Shown here piece after piece: positions 15,701-24,728 of a stretch of 45,180 bases of DNA. The DNA is from a virus: the IMG/VR virus record IMGVR_UViG_3300046000_007614, positions 1 to 45,180 of that record. One strand, written 5' to 3'. A program made the position numbers and the translations under genes. The notes below the pieces were generated by a model. That model made no database searches. It was given only the letters and a program-made list of their open reading frames with translations, and was not told the DNA's origin. The first letter of the stretch is position 1. Every line of letters begins with the position of its first letter.

Positions 15701-16489
15701 ATGTCTTATTTTATAATTAATATAATTATGAGTATCGATTGTGATAAAGAAACATTATTTCTCTCTAGCGACAAAGTCTTCTATACGATTGAAGGGGAGG
15801 GAGCGTTTGTTGGGAAACCTTCTGTTTTTATGAGGCTCGCTAGTTGTAACTTAACTTGTGCTGCATTTATTTCTGAAGATTCACCTAATGGCTGCGACTC
15901 GTATATTTCGTGGTCAGTAAAAAATAAAATGACCTTTAATGAAATCTTTGTGTTACTTGAAACAGGTAATCATATTAATCATCTTAGAGAAGGTGCAATT
16001 TTTAAGCTTACAGGAGGTGAGCCTCTTGTATCTGGTAAGCAACTTATTAAGTTTATTGAGGCTTTTGTGATAAAGTATCAGTTCTTACCTCAAATAGATT
16101 TTGAAACAAATGCAACTATTATGCCTGATCCTAGATGGGTAACAGAATTCAAAGCTACGTTTACTACCTCACCTAAGCTAACTACAAACGGCGATCCGGA
16201 AGAAAAAACATATAAACCTGAAGTTCTCAAATGGCATAAGGAAAATGGATCTGGTTTTAAGTTTGTTATTACATGTTCAGAAGATATTGATGAAATCTGG
16301 CGTAAATATGTCTTAGATGGTAATGGAATTAACGTACCTCTAAAGCGTATTTGGTTTATGCCTTGTTGTGGATCACGTAATGAGCATATCGAAAGAGCAC
16401 CGGCTGTTGTTGAATATGCTAAGGCAATGTGTGTTAATTTTAGTCCTAGACTACATCTACTTGTGTGGGACAAAGCGTTATCTGTTTAA
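15701..16489 (+). CDS. queE: QueE-like 7-carboxy-7-deazaguanine synthase (radical SAM)
   Basis: Radical SAM enzyme converting 6-carboxytetrahydropterin to 7-carboxy-7-deazaguanine. The iron-sulfur cysteines fall in ASCNLTC (C49, C53) and NGCDSY (C65), so spacing is C-x3-C-x11-C rather than the common C-x3-C-x2-C; QueE homologues with an inserted cluster loop are known. FYTIEGEGAFVG and the SAM motif TGGEPL support the family. The start may instead be the ATG at 15728 (MSIDCDKE), which lies closer to the conserved region. QueC, needed to reach preQ0, is not in this window. Confidence 0.9.
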   Translation: MSYFIINIIMSIDCDKETLFLSSDKVFYTIEGEGAFVGKPSVFMRLASCNLTCAAFISEDSPNGCDSYISWSVKNKMTFNEIFVLLETGNHINHLREGAIFKLTGGEPLVSGKQLIKFIEAFVIKYQFLPQIDFETNATIMPDPRWVTEFKATFTTSPKLTTNGDPEEKTYKPEVLKWHKENGSGFKFVITCSEDIDEIWRKYVLDGNGINVPLKRIWFMPCCGSRNEHIERAPAVVEYAKAMCVNFSPRLHLLVWDKALSV

Positions 16490-17088
16490 TGAAAAGTAAA
16501 ATACTAGTATTAAATAAATACTACTTCCCTATTGCCGTAGAAGATATTGAAAGAACCTTTGGTAATATATTTTCAAAATCTGTAATTCCGCTTGATATTA
16601 GTTATGAAACTACAGATGAAAATAAAATTAATCAGGAGGTTATAGATTACTTTGTACCTATCCCGAGTGTAAAAGAATGGTTAGAACTACCTATAAGACC
16701 GTTTGACGAATATATTCAAACAGCCCGTGGACCTATTCGTATTCCATCCGTGGTAGTATGTGCTCGATATGATAAAATCGTATATAATCGTGTATCATTT
16801 CCTACCAAACAAAATATTCTTAAACGCGATAATTTTACATGTGTATACACAGGTAAAAAACTTTCTAAAGACGATCTTAGTGTTGACCATATTATACCTA
16901 AAAGCAGAGGCGGTACTGATACATGGGAAAATATGGTTTGCTGTTGTCGGTTAACCAATTCACGAAAAGCATCTCTTACCCCCGAACAAGCTGGGTTAAA
17001 GCTTAAATATAAGCCTTATAACCCAAATAGGGGGTTATCTTTTGATATTTACAAGGATGAATGGGCTTCGTTCTTGAAAAATATGTAA
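16489..17088 (+). CDS. HNH endonuclease
   Basis: 199-aa protein with an HNH module near the C-terminus: NFTCVYTGKKL, then SVDHIIPKSRGGTDTWENMVCCC, giving Cys pairs and the D-H...N arrangement. The N-terminal half (LNKYYFPIAVEDIERTFG) is typical of McrA-like HNH proteins found next to phage and bacterial genes. The start ATG overlaps the queE stop as TAATG; an upstream GTG is not needed. It may be a homing nuclease or a processing/packaging nuclease. Confidence 0.88.
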   Translation: MKSKILVLNKYYFPIAVEDIERTFGNIFSKSVIPLDISYETTDENKINQEVIDYFVPIPSVKEWLELPIRPFDEYIQTARGPIRIPSVVVCARYDKIVYNRVSFPTKQNILKRDNFTCVYTGKKLSKDDLSVDHIIPKSRGGTDTWENMVCCCRLTNSRKASLTPEQAGLKLKYKPYNPNRGLSFDIYKDEWASFLKNM

Positions 17089-17106
17089 CATAAACTATAT
17101 ATAAGT

Positions 17107-17865
17107 ATGAGAATCGCAGTTTCAGGTACAGCTAACACCGGTAAGTCCACACTTGTTGATAATATATTGGCTGTTTGGCCTAACTACAAAACACCCTCTA
17201 AGACCTATAGAGATCTTATTAAAGAAAAGAATTTACCTCACTCATCCGGTACATCAATTGATACACAGTGGGATATTCTTAACTTTATGTTAGATCAATT
17301 ACAGTCTACCGACGCTAACTCTAACATTGTATTTGATAGGTGCCCACTTGATAATCTTGCGTATACTCTCTGGGCTCATGATCATGAGGTTGAAGGCTTT
17401 ACAAAAGAATATGTAGATAAAGCAATCAAGCTTACTAGAGAGTCAATGAGACACTTAGACCTTATTTTACTTCTAAAGTATGATCCAGCTATTAAAATCG
17501 TTGATGATAGTCTTCGTGAAACTGATGAAACATATATAAAAGAAATTGATGAAATATTTGATGCGCTATATATTCAATATCGTCAAAACTATGATGCAGA
17601 TATTTTCTACCCTAAAGATGATTCTCCGGGTATTATTGTGCTACCTACAAGTCCACAAAAGCGTATTGATATGATCTCGGATTATCTCACACCTACTGGC
17701 GAATTATATGGTGATGAACATTCTATCTTTAATTCTGATAATCTCTCTGAACTAGAAACACTCGTTAAACAGCAAAAAGCAGCTCTTGAAGCGGAAGAAA
17801 AAGAAAAGGAGCTGTTTAAGAAATTTAGTATACCGGTCAAGCAGTCTGACCGCCCACTATTCTAA
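17107..17865 (+). CDS. NadR/thymidylate-kinase-like P-loop kinase
   Basis: 252-aa P-loop protein with Walker A SGTANTGKST (6-15), a DR motif in VFDRCPLDNLAY that is typical of deoxynucleoside kinases and NadR-like AAA_28 proteins, and a RETDE segment that fits a lid region. A C-terminal charged helix (EAEEKEKELFKKF) is extra. It probably phosphorylates a nucleoside or ribosyl-nicotinamide; the substrate is unknown. It ends inside the convergent gene at 17837, a 29-base overlap. Confidence 0.78.
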   Translation: MRIAVSGTANTGKSTLVDNILAVWPNYKTPSKTYRDLIKEKNLPHSSGTSIDTQWDILNFMLDQLQSTDANSNIVFDRCPLDNLAYTLWAHDHEVEGFTKEYVDKAIKLTRESMRHLDLILLLKYDPAIKIVDDSLRETDETYIKEIDEIFDALYIQYRQNYDADIFYPKDDSPGIIVLPTSPQKRIDMISDYLTPTGELYGDEHSIFNSDNLSELETLVKQQKAALEAEEKEKELFKKFSIPVKQSDRPLF

Positions 17866-18487
17866 TAGTAGCACGCTCAGTGAGCGAGTTATTATTATAA
17901 AATCTATCCTTTATATAGATATTAATATAATCCGTAGTAATATCACTAAGTGAATCAGGACCAGCAATAGTAGATAATTGTGTATTTATAGTATATCCAT
18001 AATTACTATCTAAGAAGCGATTATTAAAGGTTATTTTTACACTAGATAAGCTAGGAGAAACCTGATTGACTTGTAGAGAGTAAATATTAGAACCTCTTAA
18101 AAGTTTGAGACCATTATTATTATACCCTGATAAACTAAATACAGCATATGTATCTGTTGCTGTTGTAGATGTAAGAGCTGTAACAGCAGAATTTAGGGTA
18201 TTAAATTGAGCTGTAACAGCAGAATTTAGCGTATTAAATTGAGATACAGTAGCTGATGAGCTACTTAGAGATGCTAAATCTGTACTAAGAGTAACAATAT
18301 TTGTTGTATTTGTTGTGATCTGGTCCGCAAATGTAGTATTATCTAGTGTTACGAGGAAATTTTGATAATCTAATATAGTTGTACCGTTAGTTGTTTCTAC
18401 AATTAAAAAGTCACCATTATTAATATCACTTATTTCGGGAAGCTCTTTTATATTAACGTATGTTTTAGTACCATTTGTGCACGCCAT
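17837..18487 (-). CDS. Fibre-like virion protein
   Basis: 216-aa Ser/Thr/Asn-rich protein. The N-terminus (ELPEISDINNGDFLIVET) resembles the first domain of short structural/fibre proteins in environmental T4-like phages. The middle is a predicted coiled coil containing a perfect repeat of QFNTLNSAVTA, and the C-terminus is beta-rich with YINIYIKDRF. It has its own late promoter on the minus strand and lies alone between plus-strand genes. Exact role (neck whisker, short fibre or other) is not determinable. Confidence 0.72.
   Translation of the reverse strand: MACTNGTKTYVNIKELPEISDINNGDFLIVETTNGTTILDYQNFLVTLDNTTFADQITTNTTNIVTLSTDLASLSSSSATVSQFNTLNSAVTAQFNTLNSAVTALTSTTATDTYAVFSLSGYNNNGLKLLRGSNIYSLQVNQVSPSLSSVKITFNNRFLDSNYGYTINTQLSTIAGPDSLSDITTDYINIYIKDRFYNNNSLTERATIRIVGGQTA
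18177..18242 (-). repeat. 33-base tandem duplication inside the fibre-like gene
   Basis: Two adjacent copies, 18177-18209 and 18210-18242, differ at one base. In frame they encode QFNTLNSAVTA twice, within a likely coiled-coil stalk, so copy number could change stalk length. Confidence 0.92.
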
Positions 18488-18492
18488 ATATG

Positions 18493-18500
18493 TATTTATT
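18493..18500 (-). promoter_or_regulatory. Late promoter AATAAATA (minus), 5 bases before ATG 18487
   Basis: ATAAATA on the minus strand at 18499-18493, spacer CATAT, then ATG. Same five-base geometry as the plus-strand late genes. Confidence 0.76.
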
Positions 18501-18541
18501 ACAGTTGATCTTTTATTAGTGGAGATATAATTAACAATGTA

Positions 18542-19384
18542 ATGAGCGATGTAAGAGGTAAGGTAGGCGTTGGTATAATTACGTGTAATCGACCCGACTA
18601 CCTACGTGGATTACTAGATACATTAATTAAGTGTAAGACTTCTATAGATAAACTGGTTATTATTAATGACGGCTCCCCTTTAGAAAATTTTAAATTACCA
18701 TTCGGAGAGTGGGTAAATAACGAAGCTAATATAGGTGTAGGTAAATCAAAAAATAAAGCTATGCAGCATCTCTTAGATAAGGGTTGCGATTATATTTTTA
18801 TAATTGAAGATGATATGCTCATTTTAGATCCTACTATTTTTGATAGATATATTGAAGCTCATAAAGCTAGCGGTATACATCATTTTAACTATGGTCCTGG
18901 TTCACCATTCAATCGTAAGCAATCAATACAGAATTTCGATCTACACAATAGACATTTACTAGATCAACATACAGAACCAAATCCTAAGCTCATTATAGAC
19001 TACGGGGATATAAAGGTATCCCTATTTGAACATACAGTCGCTATGTTTTCTTTCTTTACCAAAGAGGTACTGGAGAAGGTAGGGTTTATTGATGACGATT
19101 TCTTTAATGCATGGGAGCATGTTGATCATACATATCGAATTATTAAAGCAGGTTACCACCCACCATTTTGGTGGTTTGCAGATTTACACGATAGTCACAA
19201 ATATCTAACTGAAGCGCCTGATGCTATTAATAATTCATCTATTGCTAACGATAATGAACAATGGCATAAAAATGTATACGGTGGTAGAGAAATTTATAAA
19301 CAAAAGCACGGACATTACCCTAATGAACCTCCGCATGTTACAAAGGAGCAAGTTATACAAATAATTAAACAACTTAAAAAATGA
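18542..19384 (+). CDS. GT2-type glycosyltransferase
   Basis: 280-aa GT-A-fold enzyme opening the sugar cassette. VGIITCNRPDYLRGLL and VIINDGSP are the nucleotide-binding start of GT2 enzymes, and IIEDDM (E89-D90-D91) is the DxD-type metal/sugar-nucleotide motif. The later EHVDHTYRIIKAGY fits the acceptor region. Donor and acceptor are unknown. No late-promoter motif lies before it. The next gene starts within its stop (ATGA), so the three first transferases form one translational unit. Confidence 0.87.
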   Translation: MSDVRGKVGVGIITCNRPDYLRGLLDTLIKCKTSIDKLVIINDGSPLENFKLPFGEWVNNEANIGVGKSKNKAMQHLLDKGCDYIFIIEDDMLILDPTIFDRYIEAHKASGIHHFNYGPGSPFNRKQSIQNFDLHNRHLLDQHTEPNPKLIIDYGDIKVSLFEHTVAMFSFFTKEVLEKVGFIDDDFFNAWEHVDHTYRIIKAGYHPPFWWFADLHDSHKYLTEAPDAINNSSIANDNEQWHKNVYGGREIYKQKHGHYPNEPPHVTKEQVIQIIKQLKK

Positions 19385-20127
19385 AAATCGCTATTTTAGT
19401 ACCAACACGAGAAAGGATGAATAATAGACTTACGCTATTATTCTCGATATTAACAACAGTTAATGATATTAATAACATTACCGTATATTATGGTGTTGAT
19501 AAAGATGATCCAACTCTTGAAACAATAAAAAAAGTATCAACCGCAATCCCCTGCTTAAAAGTTATAGAGATTGAAAATGAAGGAAAATTTCTCGGTCTAG
19601 GTAAACTATGGAATATACTAACAGACGAATCTACAGAAGATATTATATCTATGATTGGCGACGATATGGTCTTTAAAACCAAAGACTGGGACCTCGAAAT
19701 CCTAAAAGAGTTTAAAGATGCACCTCTTGATAATATTAAAGCTGTTCACTGTAATGATGACTGTCATGGTGCTAAGCTAGCTGTCAACCTCTTTTGCCAT
19801 AGAAAATATGCAGAAGTGTTAGGCGGGTTTATGAGAGAAGAATTTAAAATTAATTGGGTTGATCAATGGTTACATCAGTTATTTAGTGCTTTTGATAGAC
19901 TGGTATATCGAGGTGATATTATGATTGAACATAGACACTGGGTTCTTGGTAAAAGTGCTCATGATAAAACAGCAGAACGTATGGCTATTGCTGATGTTAA
20001 TAAAATAAGTGATAAGCTCTGGTATTCTTTAAAGGATAAAAGAGTAGAGGATGTAAAAAAACTAGCTGCATACCTTAATGCTACTCCGGATTGGACAAAA
20101 GTAGATACAGACGATATAACATTATGA
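19381..20127 (+). CDS. GT-A fold glycosyltransferase
   Basis: 248-aa protein beginning MKIAILVPTRERMN, with a GT2-like start, ENEGKFLGLGKLWN, and the DxD-like MIGDDM (D94-D95). A later HRHWVLGKSAHDKTAER supplies conserved-looking His and Arg residues. It probably uses a nucleotide sugar; specificity cannot be told. Coupled by 4-base ATGA overlaps to the genes before and after. Confidence 0.83.
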   Translation: MKIAILVPTRERMNNRLTLLFSILTTVNDINNITVYYGVDKDDPTLETIKKVSTAIPCLKVIEIENEGKFLGLGKLWNILTDESTEDIISMIGDDMVFKTKDWDLEILKEFKDAPLDNIKAVHCNDDCHGAKLAVNLFCHRKYAEVLGGFMREEFKINWVDQWLHQLFSAFDRLVYRGDIMIEHRHWVLGKSAHDKTAERMAIADVNKISDKLWYSLKDKRVEDVKKLAAYLNATPDWTKVDTDDITL

Positions 20128-20972
20128 TAGTACAAATGACAATGACCAGAAATGAATGCTTTTTAATAAAAGAAATGCTGCCTATTTGGTCAAAATATGT
20201 TGATGGTTTTGTTTTTTTGAGTGATAATTCTACCGATGATACAGTTGAATATCTTAAAGCAAATAAAGAAAAGTATAATATACTTGAGATTATTGAAGCA
20301 AAAACAGCTGATGATATGGGTGAATGGGAAACAAGTATGAGGCAGCAGCTATTTGATGCAGCATATAGTTACTCCAATAAAGTTATATGTTTAGATACTG
20401 ATGAGTATCTTGACGGTAAAGCTACAAAAGCGGAGCTTGAAGATATATTAGATAAGAATTTAGATACAGTCTTTATGTGTCAGTGGATTCAATATACAGG
20501 TAAAAATAAACGCCGTGTTGATTCTTTTTGGAGAGATTCGTTTCATGATAGAGTAGGTAATTTTATACCAAATTCTAAATTTGGTAAGACTTTTAGTCAT
20601 TCCTCTCATATGCCTTCTGTTTCAAAAGGTACTCGTATCGATCCTTCGGATCTTTTTATTGCACACTTGCAGTGGTTAGATAAACGATGGGTAGGTATAA
20701 AGCAGTATTATTGGAAGGTTTGGGATTACGTTAATAATCTTGAACATGGTGTTGGTATTATTAACGTAGGTGATTATGATATTTCTGTTAATAACTTTGC
20801 ATGGCTGTATGAAGATTTTGACGTAACTCTTAAAGTAAGGGAAGATATATACTCAACTGAAAACGTTAAAGATAATTATAAACTTTTATACATTGTAGAG
20901 CAAACTAAAAAACATAACATACCTAATCTCGGTGATTGGAGGATGGGTATACATGATTTTGCAATAAAATGA
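20124..20972 (+). CDS. GT2/GT92-like glycosyltransferase
   Basis: 282-aa product from the ATG at 20124 (MIVQMTMTRNE), which overlaps the previous stop as ATGA; an in-frame upstream start is not needed. MTRNECFLIKEMLPIW, then VDGFVFLSDNSTDDT and LDTDEYLD (D91, D93) follow the pattern of DUF23/GT92-type and related GT2 transferases. The C-terminal WLDKRWVGIKQYYWK is a likely acceptor-binding part. It closes the first group of three transferases. Confidence 0.83.
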   Translation: MIVQMTMTRNECFLIKEMLPIWSKYVDGFVFLSDNSTDDTVEYLKANKEKYNILEIIEAKTADDMGEWETSMRQQLFDAAYSYSNKVICLDTDEYLDGKATKAELEDILDKNLDTVFMCQWIQYTGKNKRRVDSFWRDSFHDRVGNFIPNSKFGKTFSHSSHMPSVSKGTRIDPSDLFIAHLQWLDKRWVGIKQYYWKVWDYVNNLEHGVGIINVGDYDISVNNFAWLYEDFDVTLKVREDIYSTENVKDNYKLLYIVEQTKKHNIPNLGDWRMGIHDFAIK

Positions 20973-21010
20973 GTTGATACCAATATAAAACATATTATAA
21001 TTAATTTGTA

Positions 21011-22330
21011 ATGTCGAAAAAAGAACAAATCTTAGCCCTCGTTAAAGAATATATCCACGAACAACAGGCAGCAAAGCAATGGACAGCAGGTAAAGACTGG
21101 GTTCAATATGCTGGTCCACTTTTTGATGATAATGAATATACTTCATCTATTGAAACGCTACTTGAAGGTTGGTTGGTTCTAGGTAAAAAAGGTATTAGCT
21201 TTGAAAATAAGTTTCCAAAGCTTGTAGGTAAAAATTACGGTATCTTAACTAATAGCGGTAGCAGTTCTAACTTACTGATGATGTCTGCTCTCACATCTAA
21301 GCGATTATATAATCTTCAAAAAGGTACTAAAGTAATTACTCCAATCGCAGGTTTTCCTACTACTATTAATCCTATTTTTCAACTGGGGTTTGAACCGTTG
21401 TTTGTAGATATTGATCTCGATACTCTTAACTTAAACCTTAAACAAGTTGAAGAGCAAGCCAAAAAAGGAGCAAAAGCAATTACATTTGCACACGTGTTAG
21501 GTAATCCTCCCAACATGGATGAATTGATGAGAATTGTAGAACAATACGAGCTTATTCTTCTCGAGGATTGTTGCGACGCTCTCGGCTCAACATACGACGG
21601 TAAACCTCTCGGTTCATTCGGTGAGTTTGCTAGCTGTTCTTTTTACCCTGCTCATCATATTACAATGGGTGAAGGTGGTTTTGTTGCTTGTAAAACTCAT
21701 CAGCAAGAAATTGTAACACGTAGTTTTAGAGAATGGGGTCGAGGTTGTTACTGTATTGGAATGAAGGCAGGGTTGCTTAAAAATGGTACATGTGGTAGTA
21801 GATTTGATAATTGGTTGCCATCCTTACCTGATGAAATTTTTGATCATAAGTATGTATATGACGAGATTGGCTATAACTTAAAACCTATTGAAGTTCAAGC
21901 AGCAATGGGTCTTGAGCAAATTAAAAAACTACCTTATATCAATGAAAGACGTAAGCATAATCATAAGCGTTTATGTGAAATATTTTCTAAATATGAAGAG
22001 TATTTTATTATACCTAAAGCTACTGAAAAGAGTGACCCGAGTTGGTTTGCTTTTGCAGTAACAATTAGAGATAATGCTAACTTTAAACGCCGTGATATTA
22101 TTAATCACTTTGAAAGTAATAAAATTCAAACACGACCATACTTCGCAGGTAATATTATGTTACAGCCAGCGTACGAAGGCTTAATGGATGTAAATGAGGT
22201 TATTAAGAACTACCCTAATGCTAGAAAAGTAACAACAGATACCTTCTTCCTCGGAACCAGTCCAGTTATTACAGATGATCAATTAGATTATATTGAGGAA
22301 ATTTTAACCAGCTTTTTTACTACAAAATGA
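21011..22330 (+). CDS. rfbH: RfbH-type CDP-4-keto-6-deoxyglucose 3-dehydrase
   Basis: 439-aa PLP-fold (DegT/DnrJ/EryC1 superfamily) enzyme that removes the C3 hydroxyl of a 4-keto-6-deoxy sugar nucleotide. Two features single out this subfamily. The aminotransferase lysine is His in SFYPAHHITMGEGG (H215). The iron-sulfur cysteines are present: C188, C246, C248 and C261, spaced C-x57-C-x1-C-x12-C against C-x57-C-x1-C-x7-C in the Yersinia E1 enzyme. E1 needs an iron-sulfur flavin reductase (RfbI/AscD), not seen in this window; the host might supply it. Product: a 3,6-dideoxy sugar intermediate. Confidence 0.92.
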   Translation: MSKKEQILALVKEYIHEQQAAKQWTAGKDWVQYAGPLFDDNEYTSSIETLLEGWLVLGKKGISFENKFPKLVGKNYGILTNSGSSSNLLMMSALTSKRLYNLQKGTKVITPIAGFPTTINPIFQLGFEPLFVDIDLDTLNLNLKQVEEQAKKGAKAITFAHVLGNPPNMDELMRIVEQYELILLEDCCDALGSTYDGKPLGSFGEFASCSFYPAHHITMGEGGFVACKTHQQEIVTRSFREWGRGCYCIGMKAGLLKNGTCGSRFDNWLPSLPDEIFDHKYVYDEIGYNLKPIEVQAAMGLEQIKKLPYINERRKHNHKRLCEIFSKYEEYFIIPKATEKSDPSWFAFAVTIRDNANFKRRDIINHFESNKIQTRPYFAGNIMLQPAYEGLMDVNEVIKNYPNARKVTTDTFFLGTSPVITDDQLDYIEEILTSFFTTK

Positions 22331-23001
22331 AAACTCTAATACTAACTGGCAGTGATCAAAGTATGATAGATGTACTAGATTTAACACTACCTTCAAAGCA
22401 AGAATATTGTAAAAAGCATAATTATGATCTACTGGCCCTTAGATCTTTTGCTGCAGATACGGAATGTAATTTTAATTCGTCACATGTAGGATTTTTACGT
22501 GCTGTGATGGCCTTTAGGCAGTTAAGATTTTACGACAACGTAATGTGGATAGATGCTGACTCTATTATTACAAATATGGATTATAAAATTGAAGATTTTA
22601 TACAAAACGAAGCGTGCTTTATTGCATCGTATGATTGGATGCACTTTAATAGTTTTAGTACAGGTAATTTTATAATTCGTAAAACTAATGATACACAAAA
22701 TTTGTTTAACAGATTTCTTGCTGTGAGTCAGTATAGACTAAATGATATTATGGCTGAGCAAGGTACATTAAATCAGATCTATAATGAACTAGATAGCAAT
22801 AAGACAATGTTTAATATATTACCACATAAATTTTTAAATAGTGTACCAGAATTTCTTGTTGATACAGGTACATGGCGTAACGATAATAACCGATCAGGTA
22901 TAATTAAACCGTGGACGCCTGATTGCTTTTTAGCGCATTTAACAGGTCTCTCTACAGCAGAACGTGTTAATATACTATCTAATAATAAATTAAATCTTTA
23001 A
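22327..23001 (+). CDS. Galactosyltransferase-like protein (GT34-like)
   Basis: 224-aa protein coupled by ATGA overlap to the RfbH gene. It resembles the GMA12/MNN10 type: LPSKQEYCKKHNYDLL near the N-terminus, MWIDADSIITN (D76-A-D78) as the DxD motif, and STGNFIIRKT. The length is short for the family, but phage members are compact. It probably transfers a hexose within the cassette's product. Confidence 0.78.
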   Translation: MKTLILTGSDQSMIDVLDLTLPSKQEYCKKHNYDLLALRSFAADTECNFNSSHVGFLRAVMAFRQLRFYDNVMWIDADSIITNMDYKIEDFIQNEACFIASYDWMHFNSFSTGNFIIRKTNDTQNLFNRFLAVSQYRLNDIMAEQGTLNQIYNELDSNKTMFNILPHKFLNSVPEFLVDTGTWRNDNNRSGIIKPWTPDCFLAHLTGLSTAERVNILSNNKLNL

Positions 23002-23003
23002 TA

Positions 23004-23750
23004 ATGAACTATAAATTTGTACAGTATGTTAGCTCGGGATTTTTCTCCGATTTTAATGTTATAATTGGTTGTCTGGATTTTATTATAAAACATAATATTA
23101 CCAATTTTAATTTTGTGTGGAATAACGTATACTATCAGAACAACAATGAAAATTTATTCCATAAATTTTTCTTTAAAACACCTGAATATAATAGTTACGA
23201 TCACGAATTAACAGCAATATCAATTGGCGCTACATACTATCAACCGTTTAATGAGAGAGAGAAATTTATTAACTCCAATAATATTCTAGCACATTTTAAT
23301 TACTTTAGTAACCCTATATACATACAGTTAAAAAATTTATGCGCTAAAGCAGATAACTGCCTCGGTGTGCATGTAAGAGGTACAGATCACTGGCAGCACG
23401 GTCCATTAATTAATTTAGATGAATATTTTAAACATATTGACGATAAAATAGAATTAGGTATATATACTAAAATATTCCTTGCTACTGATGAAGCAAGATA
23501 CGTTGAAAGTTTTCAACAAAGGTATGGAGATAAGGTTATTATTAACGATAATATAACACGTAGTAATACGTCGATTGCTATTCACAGTAGTGGGGTTGAT
23601 AACAAAGAAAAGCTAATTACTGATGTTATGTTGGATGCTATCTCACTTGCGCAGTGTGAGGAAATTATCATTACATCAAGTAATGTTTCTGCCTATACTC
23701 TAGCTATCAATCCGCATATAAAATACACATTTATAGATTCACCACATTGA
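23004..23750 (+). CDS. Fucosyltransferase-like protein
   Basis: 248-aa protein with GVHVRGTDHW (121-130), the H-x-R-x-T-D peptide that binds the GDP part of the donor in alpha-1,2/alpha-1,6 fucosyltransferases and NodZ-like enzymes. A typical IFLATDEARYVESF follows, then a C-terminal ITSSNVSAYTLA segment. A GDP-linked deoxyhexose donor is therefore likely, though the cassette carries no obvious GDP-fucose pathway beyond the SDR at 25896. Two bases separate it from the previous stop. Confidence 0.8.
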   Translation: MNYKFVQYVSSGFFSDFNVIIGCLDFIIKHNITNFNFVWNNVYYQNNNENLFHKFFFKTPEYNSYDHELTAISIGATYYQPFNEREKFINSNNILAHFNYFSNPIYIQLKNLCAKADNCLGVHVRGTDHWQHGPLINLDEYFKHIDDKIELGIYTKIFLATDEARYVESFQQRYGDKVIINDNITRSNTSIAIHSSGVDNKEKLITDVMLDAISLAQCEEIIITSSNVSAYTLAINPHIKYTFIDSPH

Positions 23751-23780
23751 AAAATTAAAATACGTATATAAATTATTGAT

Positions 23781-24728
23781 ATGAAAAAAGTTGTATACGT
23801 GACTGGTTGTCTCGGGTTTATCGGATCATATGTCACAAGAGCTTGCCTCATGAGAGGGTGGTATGTTAAGGGTGTAGATAAAATGACATACGCGGCTAAT
23901 AAATCCTTACTAGAAGAATTTAAACAACACTCTAATTTTTCATTTGTTAATTGCGATCTGAATGAATTAAAATTTCTCTATGAGTGTGATTATATTATAA
24001 ATACAGCAGCTGAGACGCATGTAGGTAATTCAATCGCTAACAGTGATGAGTTTGTTAGTTCGAACATCACCGGTGTACATAATATTCTCGAGTTAATTAA
24101 AAACTATAGACAAGAGACCAATAAGAAACCAGTACTGTTACATTTTAGTACGGATGAAGTTTATGGTGATATCATTGAAGGTGCTCACACGGAGGTAGAT
24201 TTGCTAAAACCTAGCAACCCCTATTCAGCTACTAAAGCTGCTGCAGATATGTTAGTACTAGCATGGAACAGAACATATAATATACCTTATGTTATCGTAA
24301 GACCAACTAATAATTACGGTATAGGGCAGTATGTAGAGAAGTTAATTCCTAAAGCGTGTAAATATATAGAACTTAATAAGAAACTTCCATTACACAACAA
24401 CGGTACACCTATACGTAACTGGCTACATGCTCGTGATACAGCAGAAGCAATTATCACAATTATAGAGAGTGGTGTAAGGGACGAGATATTTAACATTAAC
24501 GGCGATTACGAGCAGAGTAACTATCAGACATTTGATAAGATAGTTAAGCTCTATGAAAATAAAAAGACTGAAGATTATATTGATTTCTCATATAATAGAG
24601 AAGGTCAAGATCTTAGATACGCTCTCGATGATAGTAAATTACGCTCGCTAGGATGGTCACCTTCAGCAGATTTTGATGTTGAACTTCCCATGATTGTAGA
24701 TTATTATAAGGAAAAGTATATATGGTAA
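23781..24728 (+). CDS. NDP-glucose 4,6-dehydratase-like SDR
   Basis: 315-aa extended short-chain dehydrogenase of the RmlB/CDP-glucose-dehydratase type. NAD-binding TGCLGFIGS (8-16); TYAAN and AAETHVGNSI resemble RmlB; the catalytic STDEVYGD (T124, D125, E126) and Y148-x3-K152 are present. It would turn an NDP-glucose into the 4-keto-6-deoxy form, the substrate of the RfbH-type enzyme encoded two genes earlier. It could be an epimerase; the T-D-E triad favours a dehydratase. It overlaps the next gene by 7 bases. Confidence 0.88.
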   Translation: MKKVVYVTGCLGFIGSYVTRACLMRGWYVKGVDKMTYAANKSLLEEFKQHSNFSFVNCDLNELKFLYECDYIINTAAETHVGNSIANSDEFVSSNITGVHNILELIKNYRQETNKKPVLLHFSTDEVYGDIIEGAHTEVDLLKPSNPYSATKAAADMLVLAWNRTYNIPYVIVRPTNNYGIGQYVEKLIPKACKYIELNKKLPLHNNGTPIRNWLHARDTAEAIITIIESGVRDEIFNINGDYEQSNYQTFDKIVKLYENKKTEDYIDFSYNREGQDLRYALDDSKLRSLGWSPSADFDVELPMIVDYYKEKYIW

